DNA of 64,000 nucleotides from Edaphobacter aggregans DSM 19364 (GTDB lineage Bacteria > Acidobacteriota > Terriglobia > Terriglobales > Acidobacteriaceae). The stretch's first letter is position 1. Every line of letters starts with the position of its first letter. A program made the translations under genes and the position numbers. The stretch covers positions 175,713 through 239,712 of the forward strand of contig NZ_KN050788.1 of the NCBI RefSeq assembly GCF_000745965.1, given 5' to 3'. The notes below the pieces were generated by a model. The model ran no database searches. It was not told the DNA's origin and was given only the letters and a program-made list of their open reading frames with translations. This document shows, piece by piece, positions 1 to 7,622 of this stretch.

Positions 1-2
1 CC

Positions 3-98
3 ACCTCCAAGATCACCGTCGCCCGCAACAGCGCTCTTCCCGTTCCCATGTGCGCTCCCGATGATGCGAATGCCTGTGGTCTTGGCGCTCCCCGGTAA
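3..98 (+). CDS. C-terminal end of an unidentified protein (partial)
   Basis: An open frame entering from the left edge codes 31 residues and stops with TAA at 96-98. Its codons mostly end in C or G, as in the genes around it, while the other two frames show no such bias. The tail contains two cysteines (…MCAPDDANACGLG…). Too little is present to identify a family, and the frame could be fortuitous. Confidence 0.35.
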   Translation, partial: TSKITVARNSALPVPMCAPDDANACGLGAPR

Positions 99-213
99 CC
101 CAAAAGATCCGTGGGAAGCCAACGGCATCTTTTTGCATCTTCCGGAAAATAAAGATTGTGTCCCTCTCAATGTTCGGCTAGCCTGAGGTTAGTCGTCGAA
201 CGGAGACGGATCT

Positions 214-1125
214 ATGACACTGGACGTATCACTTGATGTGCTTTCTTATCTCGAGCCATTGCTCTGCGCGTTAGTGCTGGCAATGCTCATCCGGAGCAAG
301 ACGGCCACGAAGTACATCTATCTGGCGTTATTGCTCAGCGTGAAGATCACATCCTCGGCAATCAGTCTGCCTCTGCTCTACCTTGGGGCACACAACGGTA
401 TTGAACGCCACGTTGCATATCAGACTTACTTCTATGTGTACTGGACGAGCTACGCTCTAGAAGCGGTTCTTTCGCTGCTCGTCATTTACAGCATCTTTAG
501 GCTGGCTATGGCCCCCCTTAAGGGTCTGCAGACCCTGGGCATGCTTGTATTCCGCTGGGTAGCAGCCATCTCCATCGCGGTCGCGATTGGAGTGGCTCTA
601 ACTCCTCATCTCACCGGAGCCAAGTTCATGGTCGCCATGGTCACCCAGCTTCAGCAGACCTCCAGCATCCTTACACTCTGCCTGCTGCTCTTCGTTTGCT
701 TCGCCATCCGCCCGATGGGTCTCTCCTACAGAAGCCGTATCTTCGGCGTGAGCTTCGGCCTAGGATTTCTCGCGGCGGCAAACCTTGTGCAGGCAGCGTG
801 GTTGGCCCACTACGCGGATATGTTCTCGACCTTCAGCATCATCAACGGCCTCGCCATCTGCCTGACCCTGTCCATCTGGTCAGCCTACTTCACCTTCCCG
901 GAACCGAAGCGCCGCATCATCGTGCTCCCCACCACCTCGCCCTTCCTTCGCTGGAACCAGATCTCGATGGCGCTCGGCGACGAGCCGGGCTATGTCGCCA
1001 TCGGCGGCATCCCGCCCGAGCTCTTTGCTCCGGCCGAGCTCGAGGTCATGAAGCGCGCCTCTGCCAAGATGACCCCGGAGCTCGAAACGCCCGCACCGGC
1101 CACGATGCGTTCCATCTCTGCCTAG
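214..1125 (+). CDS. Seven-helix integral membrane protein, unknown function
   Basis: This 303-residue protein has about seven hydrophobic segments (roughly residues 11-30, 33-55, 70-95, 110-128, 147-163, 177-196 and 205-226) and a hydrophilic C-terminal tail of about 75 residues that should lie in the cytoplasm. Codon use is normal for the window. No catalytic motif is visible. Paralogous proteins of this size and topology are common in Acidobacteria and lack an assigned role. It is a single gene, convergent with rpsA and separated from it by a strong hairpin. The ATG at 214 is preceded by a purine-rich CGGAGACGGA stretch that can serve as a ribosome binding site. The call as a real gene is firm; the function is unknown. 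Confidence 0.8.
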   Translation: MTLDVSLDVLSYLEPLLCALVLAMLIRSKTATKYIYLALLLSVKITSSAISLPLLYLGAHNGIERHVAYQTYFYVYWTSYALEAVLSLLVIYSIFRLAMAPLKGLQTLGMLVFRWVAAISIAVAIGVALTPHLTGAKFMVAMVTQLQQTSSILTLCLLLFVCFAIRPMGLSYRSRIFGVSFGLGFLAAANLVQAAWLAHYADMFSTFSIINGLAICLTLSIWSAYFTFPEPKRRIIVLPTTSPFLRWNQISMALGDEPGYVAIGGIPPELFAPAELEVMKRASAKMTPELETPAPATMRSISA

Positions 1126-1183
1126 CGATTCGGCGCTCGATTAGGCCAATCGAATCCAGACAAGCGAATCGAATCCAGACACC

Positions 1184-1212
1184 AGAAGGGCCGCCCACAG
1201 GGCGGCCCTTCT
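1184..1212. terminator. Bidirectional terminator between convergent genes
   Basis: A perfect 13-bp stem (AGAAGGGCCGCCC / GGGCGGCCCTTCT) with an ACA loop lies between the stop of the upstream membrane protein and the stop of rpsA. The tails are not strong T runs, but position and stem strength fit a terminator serving both strands. Just before it, the 15-mer AATCGAATCCAGACA occurs twice in tandem. Confidence 0.8.
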
Positions 1213-1240
1213 GCTTGCTTGGATTGCGGTGTGCGAAGCG

Positions 1241-3178
1241 TTACTCGCCGAACTCCGACCGCTTCCAGTTGATGAGGTCGCCCAGCGTAGTGCCGCTCGA
1301 CGAAGAGGAAGAGGAGCTCTTGTGATCGCGATCCTTGTAGCTCTCCACCTCGGCGCGGCTGGCCTCTTCGCCTACAGCGCGGATGCTCAGGCCGACCTTC
1401 TTCTCGTCCTGATTCATCTTCACGATGCGGAACTCGTGCTCATCGCCAACCTCGAGCTTCACCGGCGTGTTGCTCTCGTCCACCGCCTCGGAGACGTGGC
1501 ACAGGCCCTCGACTCCCTCAGCGATCTCGACGAAGGCTCCGAACTGCGCCGTGCGCAGGACCTTGCCCTTGATCACATCGCCCACGCGGTGCTGCGCGAA
1601 GAACGTGTCCCAGACATCCGGCTGCAGCTGCTTGACGCCTAGTGACAGGCGGCGGTTCTCCGGCTCGACGCCGAGAACGACAGCCTTCACCTTCTCGCCC
1701 TTCTTCAGGACCTCCGAAGGATGCTTGATGCGCTTCGTCCAGCTCAGATTCGACACGTGCACCAGGCCGTCGATGCCGTCCTCGATCTCGATGAAGGCGC
1801 CGAAGTCCGTCAGGTTGCGAACGCGACCCTCGATGACAGCGCCCGTCGGGTACTTGTCCTCGAGCTGCTCCCACGGATTCTCCTGCAGCTGCTTCATGCC
1901 CAGCGAGATGCGGCGGTCGTTCGGGTTGACACTCAGGATGATCGTGTCGACCTCGTCGCCCGGCTTCACCAGCTTCGACGGGTGCTTCATCCGCTTCGAC
2001 CAGGTCATCTCGGAGACGTGGACCAGGCCTTCGATTCCCTGCTCCAGCTCGACGAACGCGCCGTAATCGGTGACCGAGAGCACCCGGCCGCGGACCTGCG
2101 CACCGATCGGGTAGCGCTCCGTCGCGTCCAGCCACGGATCAGGCGTCAGCTGCTTGAAGCCGAGCGAGACGCGCTGCTTGTCCTTGTCGAACTTCAGCAC
2201 CTTCACCTGGATCTCGTCGCCGACGTTGACCAGGTCGCGGGGGTGCGTCAGCCGGCCCCAGCTCATGTCCGTGATGTGCAGCAAGCCGTCCAGGCCGCCC
2301 AGGTCGACGAACGCGCCGTAGTCGGTCAGGTTCTTCACCGTTCCGGTCAGAACGCTTCCCTCTTCGAGCGTGGCGAGCGTTACGGATTTCTTGGCGTTCT
2401 GCTCTTCCTCAAGTAGCTCCTTGCGGCTGATGACGACGTTGCCGCGCTTCTTGTTCAGCTTGATGACGCGGACCTCGATCTCGGTTCCGATGTAGCCGTC
2501 GAGATTGCGCACCGGGCGAATCTCCACCTGCGAGCCGGGCAGGAACGCCTTGATACCGATATCGACCGTCAGGCCGCCCTTGACGCGGCTCAGCACCATG
2601 CCCTTCACCGGAGTCTTCTCGTTGGCAGCGGCCTCGAGCTTGTCCCACACCTTGTGGCGCAGGGCCTTCTCGTAGCTCACCAGGTAGCCGCCCTCCTGCT
2701 CCTCGCGCTCGACCACAACCTCCACCTGATCGCCCGCCTGGAACTTCGGCTGCCCATGAATGTCCAGCACCTGCTCCAGCGGAATGAGGCCCTCGGACTT
2801 GAGTCCGATATCGACAACAACATGCTTGTCGGTGATCTTGACGACCGTGCCGGTGACGATGACCTCTTCGGCTGTCAGGCTTTGCGCCGCTGCCGCATCG
2901 GCCGCTTGTTCGCGGTCGAAGTTGGCGAGTGCCTCGGCAAAGTCGGCTGCGTCGTAGTCGGGCTCTTCGGCGGACTCGGCGGCGACTGCAACCGCGGCGG
3001 GCTGCTCGGTCTGCGCGCTGGTCTCGCTCGGTGCCGGCTGGGCGATCTCATGCTGCTGGTTGGAGGTGAATTCAGAAGACGGCTCGGTATGCTCGGCCGT
3101 CGCTTCGTGCGCCAGGACTTCCAGTTCGGTGGTCAGGGGTTTGCTCTCGGTTTGTTCGGATTGATGGTTGTCTACCAT
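1241..3178 (-). CDS. rpsA: 30S ribosomal protein S1
   Basis: This is ribosomal protein S1, which binds mRNA on the 30S subunit and helps initiation on structured or weak-SD messages. The 645-residue protein carries six S1/OB repeats. Repeats 3-5 are the most canonical, each with a DYGAFV- or DFGAFI-type strand followed by GLVHVS or GLLHIT. An acidic, Ala/Glu/Gln-rich N-terminal extension of about 105 residues is unusual compared with the E. coli protein. The C terminus has a run of about eight serines. The start is taken at MVDNHQSEQ (3178); an upstream in-frame start would add only eight residues. A good promoter lies about 190 bases upstream, leaving a long leader in which S1 autoregulation could act. 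Confidence 0.97.
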   Translation of the reverse strand: MVDNHQSEQTESKPLTTELEVLAHEATAEHTEPSSEFTSNQQHEIAQPAPSETSAQTEQPAAVAVAAESAEEPDYDAADFAEALANFDREQAADAAAAQSLTAEEVIVTGTVVKITDKHVVVDIGLKSEGLIPLEQVLDIHGQPKFQAGDQVEVVVEREEQEGGYLVSYEKALRHKVWDKLEAAANEKTPVKGMVLSRVKGGLTVDIGIKAFLPGSQVEIRPVRNLDGYIGTEIEVRVIKLNKKRGNVVISRKELLEEEQNAKKSVTLATLEEGSVLTGTVKNLTDYGAFVDLGGLDGLLHITDMSWGRLTHPRDLVNVGDEIQVKVLKFDKDKQRVSLGFKQLTPDPWLDATERYPIGAQVRGRVLSVTDYGAFVELEQGIEGLVHVSEMTWSKRMKHPSKLVKPGDEVDTIILSVNPNDRRISLGMKQLQENPWEQLEDKYPTGAVIEGRVRNLTDFGAFIEIEDGIDGLVHVSNLSWTKRIKHPSEVLKKGEKVKAVVLGVEPENRRLSLGVKQLQPDVWDTFFAQHRVGDVIKGKVLRTAQFGAFVEIAEGVEGLCHVSEAVDESNTPVKLEVGDEHEFRIVKMNQDEKKVGLSIRAVGEEASRAEVESYKDRDHKSSSSSSSSGTTLGDLINWKRSEFGE

Positions 3179-3366
3179 GTGTATGCGGACTCCAGAACCC
3201 AAGTAATTCGTTCCATCACGGGCGACGCCTCTTTTCAGGAACGCTCAGCCATCCCAGGAAGATGGCCAATCTTCAATTCCCAATCGAGCTCGCAGGCAGG
3301 GAAGGAATTTACTTCTAGCAGAAGGAGCGGCTGCACTTGGGTCCCACACGCAGAGGCTCGTATTTA

Positions 3367-3395
3367 ACGATAGAACTTCGATCCCGATACGTCAA
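3367..3395 (-). promoter_or_regulatory. Probable sigma-70 promoter of rpsA
   Basis: On the minus strand, TTGACG (3390-3395) and TATCGT (3367-3372) are separated by exactly 17 bases. Transcription would start near 3360 and give a leader of roughly 180 nt before the rpsA ATG. The rest of the 345-base gap (3179-3523) shows no gene or clear structure. Confidence 0.6.
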
Positions 3396-3523
3396 CCGAA
3401 CCACCCCCGAAGAGAGCGATTTCATCGCTACTTCATCCGGGGCTCCGGGAGTGCGCCTCTAACTGCACAACAGCCTGTTTCGCCGGAACTCCTCTCCCCT
3501 GCCGCTATACTCGCCTCAACCGT

Positions 3524-4132
3524 ATGGATCACCTCTGGACCCCCTGGCGCTATGCCTACGTCACGCGAAGCGACCCCCAGGCCCGCACCGGCGTCCCTCC
3601 CGAGCTCGCCGCCTGGCCCGCCGCCGAAGACAAGCACTGCATCTTCTGCAACATGATTGCCGCCACCGACTACGCCATCGCCCACGGCATGCCCTCCGAT
3701 GATGCCGAACGCGCTTCGCACATCGTCCACCGCGGCAAGAACTGCTTTATCTGCCTCAACGCCTACCCTTACGCCACCGGACACGTCCTGATCCTGCCCT
3801 ACCTCCACACCGACACCCTCGCCGGAGCACCTCCCGAGGCGGCCCACGAGATGATCGATCTGGCTCAGCGCATCGAACTCGCGCTCAAACACATCTACCG
3901 GCCCCACGGTATCAACCTCGGCATGAATCTCGGTGAAGCCGCCGGAGCCGGCGTCGCCGGACACATTCATCTCCACGTCCTTCCACGCTGGATGGGAGAT
4001 ACCAATTTCATGACCACCACCGCCGAGACCCGCGTTCTTCCAGAGCCCCTCGACACCACATGGAACAAACTGCGCGAGACGCTTCATATGAGTGCAACGT
4101 TGCAGCCGCGCGATACATCAAACCCTCCATAA
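3524..4132 (+). CDS. HIT-family nucleotide hydrolase/transferase
   Basis: The 202-residue protein has the histidine-triad signature AGHIHLHVLPRW near residues 145-157, whose histidines act on the alpha-phosphate of nucleotide substrates. The N-terminal MDHLWTPWRYAYV and the CIFC pair match the branch often annotated as Ap4A phosphorylase-like or HIT domain protein. It probably cleaves dinucleoside polyphosphates or nucleoside phosphoramidates in the cytoplasm. The exact substrate cannot be read from sequence. It stands alone on the plus strand, divergent from rpsA. The ATG at 3524 matches the family start. Confidence 0.9.
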   Translation: MDHLWTPWRYAYVTRSDPQARTGVPPELAAWPAAEDKHCIFCNMIAATDYAIAHGMPSDDAERASHIVHRGKNCFICLNAYPYATGHVLILPYLHTDTLAGAPPEAAHEMIDLAQRIELALKHIYRPHGINLGMNLGEAAGAGVAGHIHLHVLPRWMGDTNFMTTTAETRVLPEPLDTTWNKLRETLHMSATLQPRDTSNPP

Positions 4133-4163
4133 AAACGGGAAATTCGCAATCGAGAGGGTAACC

Positions 4164-4466
4164 ATGACACTCTTTCCTAAAATGCCTCCCTCTGCCGTCC
4201 GGCCTGGGCCGTCGATGTCCCCCAACACCAGTGGTACACGCTTCCCTGAGCCTCGTCCTTATCTCATTCCGTCTGCCATCAGACGATCTGGTCTTCAGGA
4301 AAAACATACACTCCCGCTCTTCCCCCACGAGTCCGAGGATGCTCGCCTCACCGGTGCAACGCGCTCACTCTATCGCAGGCTGCTCGCGTTGAACCTCCCC
4401 GTGGTTGTCGCCGAGTCGGTAACTGTCAAAAAAACCACCCAGACCAGCTTCGGTAAGATCGCCTGA
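4164..4466 (+). CDS. Small hypothetical protein
   Basis: A 100-residue frame starts at ATG 4164 behind GAGAGGGTAACC, a plausible ribosome binding site, and ends 23 bases before a strong terminator. The protein is proline- and arginine-rich in its first half and shows no domain, signal peptide or membrane segment. The good start signal and terminator favour a real gene or at least a transcript. The composition is weak evidence for a conserved protein. A longer frame starting at 4092 would overlap the HIT gene and has no better start site. Confidence 0.45.
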   Translation: MTLFPKMPPSAVRPGPSMSPNTSGTRFPEPRPYLIPSAIRRSGLQEKHTLPLFPHESEDARLTGATRSLYRRLLALNLPVVVAESVTVKKTTQTSFGKIA

Positions 4467-4489
4467 GACGGTACTCTTACAAAATCAGA

Positions 4490-4516
4490 GGCCCTGCCAA
4501 ATGGCAGGGCCTTCTT
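4490..4516 (+). terminator. Rho-independent terminator
   Basis: A 9-bp stem GGCCCTGCC / GGCAGGGCC with an AAAT loop is followed by TTCTTT. It ends the small plus-strand gene and sits before the convergent SnoaL-like gene. Confidence 0.85.
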
Positions 4517-4534
4517 TGCTTGAGTCCGCAGACT

Positions 4535-5122
4535 TCACCCAAATCGCGGCTCCTCGGTTCGAGCGCCGGGCACCGGCTTCGCAGCCTTCTTTCCGGCCGA
4601 TCTCTTCGGCTGAATCCGCGTCGCCTCAAAGCTCGTGATCCTCCACTCTCCCGACGGTCGCCGCTGATACACCCGCGTGTAACGGTAATTTCCCTTCACC
4701 GAAGCGCCTTCGCTAGTTCCCTCCACATACGCCCGCGAGGTCACGATCGCCACCGAGTCCACCAGCTTCACCTTCATGTCGCTCAGGTCCATCCTGCTCA
4801 GCACCAGCTTGCGCGACCGTACGCGCTCCAACTGCTGAGCCTTCGTATTCACCTGGCCCGACATCGAGATGCCGATGAAGTCCTCCGCCAGCATCCGGTC
4901 CATCGTCGCCACGTCGCCGGCCAGCTGAGCCTTGCGCCACTGCTCCTCGAGCGCCTCAACCTCTTTCTTTACATCATGCTTTTTTTCATGCTTCTGCCCC
5001 GCATGCGCCTGCTGTGCGCTCATCAGCGCAACGAAGCACGTCAGCAGAACCACTGCGATCATCATTGAGGAGGAGAGGGCAGAAGAGGTAGAACCACTAC
5101 GAGATGAAACTCGGCGAACCAT
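4535..5122 (-). CDS. Exported SnoaL-like/DUF4440 protein (NTF2 fold)
   Basis: The 195-residue protein has an N-terminal hydrophobic segment (MMIAVVLLTCFVALMSA) ending at a likely signal peptidase site after AQQAHA. A lysine/histidine-rich linker follows, and then an NTF2-like domain of about 115 residues (EEQWRKAQLAGDVATMDRMLAEDF…). Such domains form cone-shaped pockets and many DUF4440 members have no known ligand. The C terminus is basic (KRSAGKKAAKP). The start at 5122 is chosen because it places the hydrophobic segment about 20 residues in; an upstream start at 5200 adds an arginine-rich stretch. The protein probably acts in the periplasm. Function is unassigned. Confidence 0.8.
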   Translation of the reverse strand: MVRRVSSRSGSTSSALSSSMMIAVVLLTCFVALMSAQQAHAGQKHEKKHDVKKEVEALEEQWRKAQLAGDVATMDRMLAEDFIGISMSGQVNTKAQQLERVRSRKLVLSRMDLSDMKVKLVDSVAIVTSRAYVEGTSEGASVKGNYRYTRVYQRRPSGEWRITSFEATRIQPKRSAGKKAAKPVPGARTEEPRFG

Positions 5123-5236
5123 AGGCGTACCGGATACTAGACCGCGTCGCCGCCTCGAGTCAAAATAACTTTCGTTGTAGACGCTGCGCCGTCGGATCAA
5201 TGTTAGACCACGCAGCGCAAATCAAAGGAGAGATCC

Positions 5237-5524
5237 TCAGCAGACCGCCGTCAGATTCTCCACCTGCCGCTCCAGCATCTTCTGGTACAACCCGCCGATC
5301 GCGTACTGCTGGAAGTGCGGCGTGTTGCGGTGGTCGTCCAGCGCAGCCTCATCGGCATACTGCTCGTAGATGACCACTGTCGCCGGCTCGCCCTCCACAA
5401 AGTGCGCCGTGTAGTTCACGCACCGGGGTTCCTTGCGCGAGCCCTCTGTCAGCTTCCGCAGTGTCTCCGCAATCTCTTCCCGGTCGCCCGGCTCAAAGCG
5501 CATCCGTACCGTAAAGCTCACCAT
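5237..5524 (-). CDS. Antibiotic biosynthesis monooxygenase (ABM)-domain protein
   Basis: This 95-residue protein is a single ABM/dimeric alpha-beta barrel domain, with the typical pattern FTVRMRF…RCVNYTAHFVE…VIYEQYADEAALDDHRNTPHFQ. Relatives such as YgiN act as quinol monooxygenases or heme-degrading enzymes without a bound cofactor, and many have unknown substrates. It begins 12 bases after the purA stop codon, so both genes are probably transcribed together. That context gives no clue to substrate. Confidence 0.85.
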   Translation of the reverse strand: MVSFTVRMRFEPGDREEIAETLRKLTEGSRKEPRCVNYTAHFVEGEPATVVIYEQYADEAALDDHRNTPHFQQYAIGGLYQKMLERQVENLTAVC

Positions 5525-5536
5525 CGCGTCCGCCCC

Positions 5537-6847
5537 CTATCCCTTCAGTGCCGCGTCGAACTCCGGCAGCGTCATCGTCTGTTCCCGATCAGGCCCCGTC
5601 GAAACCATGCCGATCTTCGCACCCGATTCCTTCTCTAGGAACCGCAGATACTCCTGCGCCAGCTTCGGCAGCTTCTCCCACTCCGTGATCCCTTCAGTCG
5701 ACTCCTTCCAGCCCTTCAGCGTCGTGTACACCGGCTCAATCGACTCGAACCCGAGCATGTCCGCCGGAATCACGTCCGTCAGCTTGCCGTCGATCTTGTA
5801 GTGCGTGCACACCGGAATCTCGTCGCACTCATCCATCACGTCCATCTTCGTGACCACCAGCCACTCGGTCGAATTGATCATATTGCTGTAGCGAAGCAGC
5901 GGAAGATCAAGCCATCCGCAGCGCCGCGGCCGCCCCGTTACTGCGCCGTACTCCTGCCCGCGCGCGCGCAGCAGGTCGGCAGAGCCGTCATGAACCTCCG
6001 TCGGGAACGGCCCTTCGCCGACACGGGTCACATACGCCTTCGTCACGCCAATCACTGTGCCGATCCGCGTCGGCCCCACGCCGGTGCCCGTCACCGCGCC
6101 GCCCGCCGTCGCCGACGATGACGTCACAAACGGATACGTCCCATGATCGATGTCCAGCAGCGCTCCCTGCGCTCCCTCGAACATCACGTTGCCGCCCTTG
6201 TCCAGCTCCTGGTTCAGCAGCACCGCCGTGTCCGTCACAAACGGAGCCACCTGCTCGGCCAGCTTCGCGTACTCCTCATACATCCCCTTCGGGTCCAGCG
6301 GCTCGGTTCCGAATAGCGCATGCGCGATCGTGTTCTTCTCGTCGCAGGCGTTCTTGATGTGCGTCCGCAGCAGCGCCGGATTCAACAGGTCCACCACACG
6401 CAACCCGTTGCGATGCACCTTGTCCTCATACGCCGGCCCGATCCCGCGCCGCGTCGTCCCGATCTTCGTGCGTCCCGGGGCCGTCTCCGCGGCCAGCTCG
6501 ATCATCCGGTGGTACGGCAGAATCACCTGCGCCCGGTTCGAGACAAACAGCTGCCCGCCCACCGGCAGGCCGGCCTCCTTCAGCTTCTTCACCTCGCCCA
6601 GAAACGCCGTTGGATCGAACACAACGCCGTTGCCGATCACTCCCTTGCACCCCGGCCGCAGAACGCCGCACGGAATCAGCTGCAGCACAAACTTCCTGCC
6701 CTTGATGATGACGGTGTGCCCCGCGTTGTGGCCGCCCGCGTAACGCGCCACCACGGAGAACCTCTCCGACAGCACGTCCACAATCTTGCCCTTACCCTCA
6801 TCGCCCCACTGGGCACCCAAAATAACCGCAGATTTCGGTTGACTCAC
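5537..6847 (-). CDS. purA: Adenylosuccinate synthase
   Basis: PurA joins IMP and aspartate using GTP to make adenylosuccinate, the first committed step to AMP. The sequence shows the N-terminal LGAQWGDEGKGK loop, the GGHNAGHTV segment, the GTTRRGIGPAYEDK region, TSSSATAGG and the GRPRRCGWLDLP segment, all family hallmarks. The length, about 436 residues, is normal. The likely start is GTG at 6847 (VSQPKSAVILGAQW), because the family begins a few residues before the GDEGKGK loop; an in-frame TTG lies six codons upstream. An ABM-domain gene follows closely in the same direction. Confidence 0.96.
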   Translation of the reverse strand: MSQPKSAVILGAQWGDEGKGKIVDVLSERFSVVARYAGGHNAGHTVIIKGRKFVLQLIPCGVLRPGCKGVIGNGVVFDPTAFLGEVKKLKEAGLPVGGQLFVSNRAQVILPYHRMIELAAETAPGRTKIGTTRRGIGPAYEDKVHRNGLRVVDLLNPALLRTHIKNACDEKNTIAHALFGTEPLDPKGMYEEYAKLAEQVAPFVTDTAVLLNQELDKGGNVMFEGAQGALLDIDHGTYPFVTSSSATAGGAVTGTGVGPTRIGTVIGVTKAYVTRVGEGPFPTEVHDGSADLLRARGQEYGAVTGRPRRCGWLDLPLLRYSNMINSTEWLVVTKMDVMDECDEIPVCTHYKIDGKLTDVIPADMLGFESIEPVYTTLKGWKESTEGITEWEKLPKLAQEYLRFLEKESGAKIGMVSTGPDREQTMTLPEFDAALKG

Positions 6848-6959
6848 GACGAATATGTTCTCCAAAAGGATGGTTGCTGGCCGGATGACGCACGCTCACC
6901 GGATGGCTCCGGACGCATAAGCGCCTCAACCATCATATCGCGTTCGCTATCATCACCCT

Positions 6960-7619
6960 ATGCGAATCATCCTCACCGGAGCCACAGGCATGGTCGGGCA
7001 GGGCGTTCTCCGCGAGTGTCTTCTCGACGACTCGATCACCGAAGTCCTCTCCGTCGCCCGCAGCCCGCTCCATCAACAGCACCCAAAGCTCCGCGAACTC
7101 CTAATCCCCGACCTCGCCAACCTCTCCGGCCACGAGTCCAAACTCACCGGCTTCGATGCCTGCTTCTTCTGCGCCGGAGTCTCCTCCGCCGGAATGTCCG
7201 AAGAGAAGTACACCGCACTCACCTACGACCTCACCCTCTCCTTCGCCCACACCCTCGCGTCCCTCAACCACCAGATGACCTTCGTCTACGTCTCCGGGGT
7301 AGGAACCGACTCCACCGAGAAGGGCCGCTCCATGTGGGCGCGGGTCAAGGGCCGCACCGAAAACGCCCTGCTCAGCCTGTCCTTCAAAGCCGCTTTCATG
7401 TTCCGCCCCGGCTTCATCCAGCCGCTCCACGGCATCCGTTCGAAGACCCGCCTCTACCAGCTTTTCTACGACCTGCTCACTCCCGTAATACCGCTCCTCA
7501 AAGGCCGCCTCCCCAAATTCCTCACCACCACCGAGCAGCTCGGCCGCGCCATGATTCACGTCGCAAAGAGCGGCTACCCCAAACCCATCCTCGACCCCGA
7601 AGACATCAACCGCCTCTAG
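6960..7619 (+). CDS. NAD(P)-binding Rossmann-fold protein (epimerase/TIP30-like)
   Basis: The 219-residue protein opens with MRIILTGATGMVGQG, the dinucleotide-binding GxxGxxG turn of atypical short-chain dehydrogenases. The CAGVSSAGMSE stretch and VYVSGVGTDS followed by KGRTENAL fit the NAD-dependent epimerase/HTATIP2-like group. The canonical YxxxK is not obvious, so it may be a reductase or a binding protein rather than a sugar epimerase. It stands alone, divergent from purA and convergent with the VWFA-related gene, with only three bases between the stops. Confidence 0.85.
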   Translation: MRIILTGATGMVGQGVLRECLLDDSITEVLSVARSPLHQQHPKLRELLIPDLANLSGHESKLTGFDACFFCAGVSSAGMSEEKYTALTYDLTLSFAHTLASLNHQMTFVYVSGVGTDSTEKGRSMWARVKGRTENALLSLSFKAAFMFRPGFIQPLHGIRSKTRLYQLFYDLLTPVIPLLKGRLPKFLTTTEQLGRAMIHVAKSGYPKPILDPEDINRL

Positions 7620-7622
7620 CCC

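Noticed and set aside
4008-4328. 106-codon minus-strand frame
   Set aside because: It overlaps the HIT gene and the small plus-strand gene, with no start signal or domain.
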